Positions 61,188 to 64,000 of a stretch of DNA of 64,000 bases are shown here, in pieces. The position numbers and the translations under genes were made by a program. Origin of the DNA: Bog-473 sp963817735. Lineage in GTDB: Bacteria > Actinomycetota > Acidimicrobiia > Acidimicrobiales > RAAP-2. Every line of letters begins with the position of its first letter. Position 1 is the first letter of the stretch. Under the pieces are notes generated by a model. The model was not told the DNA's origin. It ran no database searches and saw nothing but the letters and a program-made list of their open reading frames with translations. The stretch spans positions 1 through 64,000 of the forward strand of contig CAWFPP010000005.1 of assembly GCA_963817735.1 (NCBI GenBank), written 5' to 3'.

Positions 61188-63443
61188 TCACACGGGCACC
61201 GACGCAGACGTCGCCGCCTTCTTGATCCGTCTGCGCACGGGCGCCGGCGTCGGTGCCGGGCCCTTGACCGCCGGCGCGTCCACCGACAACGACAACGGCA
61301 GCCCGACCTGCACGAAGCGTCCCGCGGCCGGGTGCCGGTAGTGGCGCAGCAGCTCACGGGCCACGACTTGGGGGTCGTCGGGGACCGCCGAGGGGTGCAC
61401 GCTCATCGCCGCCGGGACACCTTCAGAGTGCAACGCCGACAGTGCCGACTCCACGGTGAGCAGCCCGACCGCGTCGGCGACCTCGTCGACGAGCGGCGCG
61501 GTGGCCCCGTCCCCGTCGAGACCGCCGTCACCGCCGTCGCCGCCGAAGAGACCCAGCGCCCGCAACAGCCCCGCCCGGTGGGCGCCCGTCACGCAGCAGA
61601 CGGTCACCCATCCGTCCGTAGCTCGATACAGGTGAAACCACAGGGAAGGGCCCCACAGGTCGGCTCCCACCCGATCCGGCACGGCACCGTCGACAGCCAG
61701 TGCCGCCACGTCCTCGGACTGGAACACGGTCGCCGTCAACGCCAGCGACGCATCGACCCCCGTCACCGCGACGCCCTGCGCCCGTCCCAGCAAGGCGAGC
61801 ACGATCCCCGCCCCCAGCAACAGCCCGGTCCCATAGTCGTTGGCGGTGAAGTTGACCGGCACCGGCCGCACACCGCCGCCCTGCGTCATCTCCATCCCGG
61901 TCGCCGCCTGGACCACGTAGTCGAAGGAAGGGCGACCGGCCAGCGGCCCCGCCACCCCGAAGCCCTTGGCCCGCGCGTAGACGAGCGCGGGGTTGACGGC
62001 GCGCAGCGCGTCCTCGGCCAGGCCCAGCCGCTCCCATGCCCCCGCCATCGCGTTCTCGACCACGACGTCAGACGCCGCAACGAGGTCGAGCAGGCGCACC
62101 CGGTCCTCAAGGGTCTTGAGGTCGAGCACGATCCCGCGCTTCGAGCGATTGGCGTCGACATAGATATTGGGGAGAACCGGCATCATCTGGAACCCGCCCT
62201 CGCCGCCGGGCGGCTCCACCTTCACGACGTCGGCGCCGAGCTCGGCGAGCAGACGGGACGCCAGCGGTCCGGCCCAGAAGGAGGAGAGGTCGACGATGCG
62301 GTGGCCGCCGAGCGCGCCCTGCTCCCCGCCGTGCCGGCGGCCGGGCCGCCGTGCGCCGGACCCGACGGCGATCCGTACCGGCGGGCCGACCAACGACACC
62401 CGCCCGAGGACCGGGTCATCGACGTCTGCGACGAGGTGGTCGACGCGAGCCTGCTCGCTGGCGAGCCACTCGGCGAGCGAATTGCACTTGGCGACGGCGG
62501 CGGGCCGGTCCAGCAGCGCCCTCTCCCATTCGTCGGCCGTCTTGGATCCGAAGCCCTCGATGAAGCGGGCGAGCATGGCACGGTTCCACTCGCGGTCGGC
62601 GAGCTTGGACAGGCCTTCGGGGGTGGAGTAGTCCAGCCCACCGTCGTCGAGGCCCAGCAGCCGGCAGAGCTCGCGCCAGCGCTCCGTGCCGCTCATGTTC
62701 ACCATGACGGCGCGGCCGTCGGCCGTGTCGAAGACCCGCAGGATCGGCGACTTGGTCTGGCGCACGATACGGGGCCGGTGTCCCTCCCGATGGAAGATCG
62801 CCGCAGCGTTCAAGAACAGGAGCGCATCGAGCAGGGACGTCTCCACGTGTTGGCCGTAGCCGGTCGAGGCGCGCTTGATCAATGCGGCCCCCGCGCCGAG
62901 GACGGCTACCAGCGCCGCCGACACACTGGCCACGGGGAAGGGGAGCCAGATGGGATCGTCCCCGGTGAACAGACCCTGTTGTGCGCCGGCCCGGGCCTGC
63001 ACCAGCGGCTCCCACCCGGGCTCGTCGCGTGACGGCCCGTCAGATCCCCACGCAGTGATGGAACACGTGACCAACCGCGGGTGCCCGGAGCGCAGCGTGG
63101 CCGGCGCCAGCCCGAGGCGGTCCAGCGCACCCGGCCGTAGGTTCTCGACCACCAGGTCGGCCTCGTCGACGAGGTCTCGCAGCGCGCCCGCACCAGCCGG
63201 GGAGCGCAGGTCGAGTTCGACCGTCTCCTTGCCCCGGTTCCAGGCGGCGAAGCGGGCGGGATCGGCCCGCAACGGATCGCCACCGGGACGCTCGACCTTC
63301 ACCACCCGCGCACCGAGGTCGGCGAAGATCGTGGCGGCGAGCGGGGCGGCGACGTACTGACCGATCTCGACGACCCGCAGACCACTGAGCACCTGCGCCT
63401 GGCTTCCCGGGGGATGGGGTGCCGGCGGATGCTCAGTGGCCAC
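61188..63443 (-). CDS. Tandem CaiB/BaiF CoA-transferase fusion
   Basis: 751 residues. Domain 1 (about 15-370) opens GLRVVEIGQYVAAPLAA and FADLGARVVKVERPGGD. Domain 2 (about 390-740) opens HRIVDLSSFWAGPLASRLL and AELGADVVKVEPPGGEGG. At the catalytic position domain 1 has PGWEPLVQARAG (Glu), while domain 2 has RPSFDYVVQAATG with Asp, so probably one active half plus one structural half. A GGDGGDGGLDGDG loop is encoded by simple repeats. GTG at 63443 overlaps the upstream dehydrogenase gene by 11 bases. Less related to the 25371 fusion than the shared layout suggests. Confidence 0.9.
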   Translation of the reverse strand: MATEHPPAPHPPGSQAQVLSGLRVVEIGQYVAAPLAATIFADLGARVVKVERPGGDPLRADPARFAAWNRGKETVELDLRSPAGAGALRDLVDEADLVVENLRPGALDRLGLAPATLRSGHPRLVTCSITAWGSDGPSRDEPGWEPLVQARAGAQQGLFTGDDPIWLPFPVASVSAALVAVLGAGAALIKRASTGYGQHVETSLLDALLFLNAAAIFHREGHRPRIVRQTKSPILRVFDTADGRAVMVNMSGTERWRELCRLLGLDDGGLDYSTPEGLSKLADREWNRAMLARFIEGFGSKTADEWERALLDRPAAVAKCNSLAEWLASEQARVDHLVADVDDPVLGRVSLVGPPVRIAVGSGARRPGRRHGGEQGALGGHRIVDLSSFWAGPLASRLLAELGADVVKVEPPGGEGGFQMMPVLPNIYVDANRSKRGIVLDLKTLEDRVRLLDLVAASDVVVENAMAGAWERLGLAEDALRAVNPALVYARAKGFGVAGPLAGRPSFDYVVQAATGMEMTQGGGVRPVPVNFTANDYGTGLLLGAGIVLALLGRAQGVAVTGVDASLALTATVFQSEDVAALAVDGAVPDRVGADLWGPSLWFHLYRATDGWVTVCCVTGAHRAGLLRALGLFGGDGGDGGLDGDGATAPLVDEVADAVGLLTVESALSALHSEGVPAAMSVHPSAVPDDPQVVARELLRHYRHPAAGRFVQVGLPLSLSVDAPAVKGPAPTPAPVRRRIKKAATSASVPV

Positions 63444-64000
63444 GAGTCGCTCTTGTGCCCGAAGCGGTCGCCGTTCCCGACCTCGTCCGGGCGTCGCCAA
63501 GATCGAGACCGCCACGGTCAAGATCGCCCGGCATGAGGTCACCTTCTTCGTCACGGGGCAGGCCGAGCACGCGCTCGGCGATGACGTTGCGCACGATCTG
63601 GTTGGTCCCGCCCCCGATGGATGCCGACTGGGAGCTGAGCAGCTGGTCCGACCAGCGCCCGGCGTCGGGGTCGTCGGCCGTCCAGGCGACGGCGTGCATG
63701 CCCGCCGTCTCCACGGCCACGAGGGCGGACTCCTGGACCAGTTGTGCCATGGCCAGCTTGAGCACCGATGCCGCCGCGCCGTCGCCCCCCTTGGCCTTCA
63801 CCTGCAGGTAGCCGGTGAGGTGCCGGAGGACCATCTGGCGGATGCGCAGCTGCACCAGGCGGTCGCGCAGGACGGGACGTGACGCCAGTCCACGGCGCTT
63901 CGCCTCCTCGGCCAGTGCGGTGAAGCCGCCCTTCCCGCCGCCTCCGCCGCCCATGTTGCCCAGGGCCTGCCGCTCGAAGGCGAGCATGGTGCGGGCCACC
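63433..64000 (-). CDS. Acyl-CoA dehydrogenase, C-terminal part (cut by window edge)
   Basis: About 189 C-terminal residues are inside the window. RTMLAFERQALG leads to a Gly-rich loop (NMGGGGGGKGG), then VQLRIRQMVLRHLTGYLQ, and the C-terminal SIGGGTNQIVRNVIAERVLGLPRDEEGD matches the family end. The tail of about 35 residues after it is Gly/Arg/Thr-rich. Upstream part beyond 64000 is missing. First visible gene of the minus-strand operon to 54336. Confidence 0.9.
   Translation of the reverse strand, partial: VARTMLAFERQALGNMGGGGGGKGGFTALAEEAKRRGLASRPVLRDRLVQLRIRQMVLRHLTGYLQVKAKGGDGAAASVLKLAMAQLVQESALVAVETAGMHAVAWTADDPDAGRWSDQLLSSQSASIGGGTNQIVRNVIAERVLGLPRDEEGDLMPGDLDRGGLDLGDARTRSGTATASGTRATRGH

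Noticed and set aside
60843..63032. Open frame of 729 codons on the plus strand
   Set aside because: Antisense to the LLM and tandem CoA-transferase genes, with low-complexity Arg/His content and no recognisable fold.
1..64000. Search for tRNA, rRNA, IS elements, integrases and attachment sites
   Set aside because: Reading the intergenic gaps (all under 200 bases) I found no tRNA-like sequence, transposase or terminal repeat pair. A tRNA and IS scan by software could still find small items.

Overview
The window looks like chromosome from a high-GC actinobacterium. Third codon positions are mostly G or C. Typical actinobacterial families are present: F420-type luciferase-like oxidoreductases, a mycofactocin-coupled SDR, FadE-type acyl-CoA dehydrogenases including a FadE34-like fusion, a DUF222-HNH protein, and promoters set for leaderless translation. 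Acidimicrobiia or a mycobacterial relative would fit, but the sequence alone does not decide. I see no transposase, integrase, phage gene, CRISPR array, rRNA or tRNA. No stretch over 300 bases lacks a gene; the largest gaps are about 195 bases (44194-44388, 45241-45431, 46656-46845).

Nearly every gene belongs to CoA-thioester catabolism. There are six class III (CaiB/BaiF) CoA-transferases, two of them tandem fusions and one apparently permuted. There are five acyl-CoA dehydrogenases, four enoyl-CoA hydratases, three AMP-forming acyl-CoA ligases, two thiolase-superfamily enzymes, two P450s, two aldehyde dehydrogenases and three luciferase-like oxidoreductases. SDRs, hotdog enzymes and alpha/beta hydrolases complete the set. 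This suggests breakdown of one or more large hydrophobic substrates (steroid, terpenoid or branched acyl compounds) by hydroxylation, oxidation to acid, CoA activation and beta-oxidation. The substrate itself cannot be read from the sequence.

Layout. 1-5 kb: CoA-transferase and ALDH (-) diverging from P450 and ALDH (+). 4.8-10.2 kb: permuted CoA-transferase, broken enoyl-CoA hydratase, DUF222-HNH protein, CoA-transferase, HAD protein. 10.2-15.3 kb: ligase, two acyl-CoA dehydrogenases, metallo-beta-lactamase-fold hydrolase. 15.3-18.7 kb: a minus-strand operon of DUF2889, Ltp-type thiolase, DUF35 and TetR. 18.8-24.2 kb: tandem FadR regulator, amidohydrolase, MaoC-like dehydratase, acyl-CoA dehydrogenase. 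24.4-31.5 kb: hydratases around a fused CoA-transferase, then a KimA-like K+ transporter and small proteins. 31.5-45.2 kb: FadE34-like fusion, LLM enzymes, thioesterase, hydrolases, SDRs, ligase, thiolase. 45.4-53 kb: CoA-transferase, hydrolase, three-gene ABC exporter and a second tandem FadR regulator. 53-64 kb: P450, then a tightly overlapping minus-strand operon from an acyl-CoA dehydrogenase to an ICMT-like methyltransferase.

Two cross-cutting observations stand out. First, a short AT-rich element resembling GGTATACTCTATT lies upstream of genes at nine places, including the promoter of the tandem FadR regulator at 51.6-53.0 kb; this looks like a local regulon. Second, six otherwise intact genes are each broken by one- or two-base indels, which looks more like sequencing or assembly error than decay.
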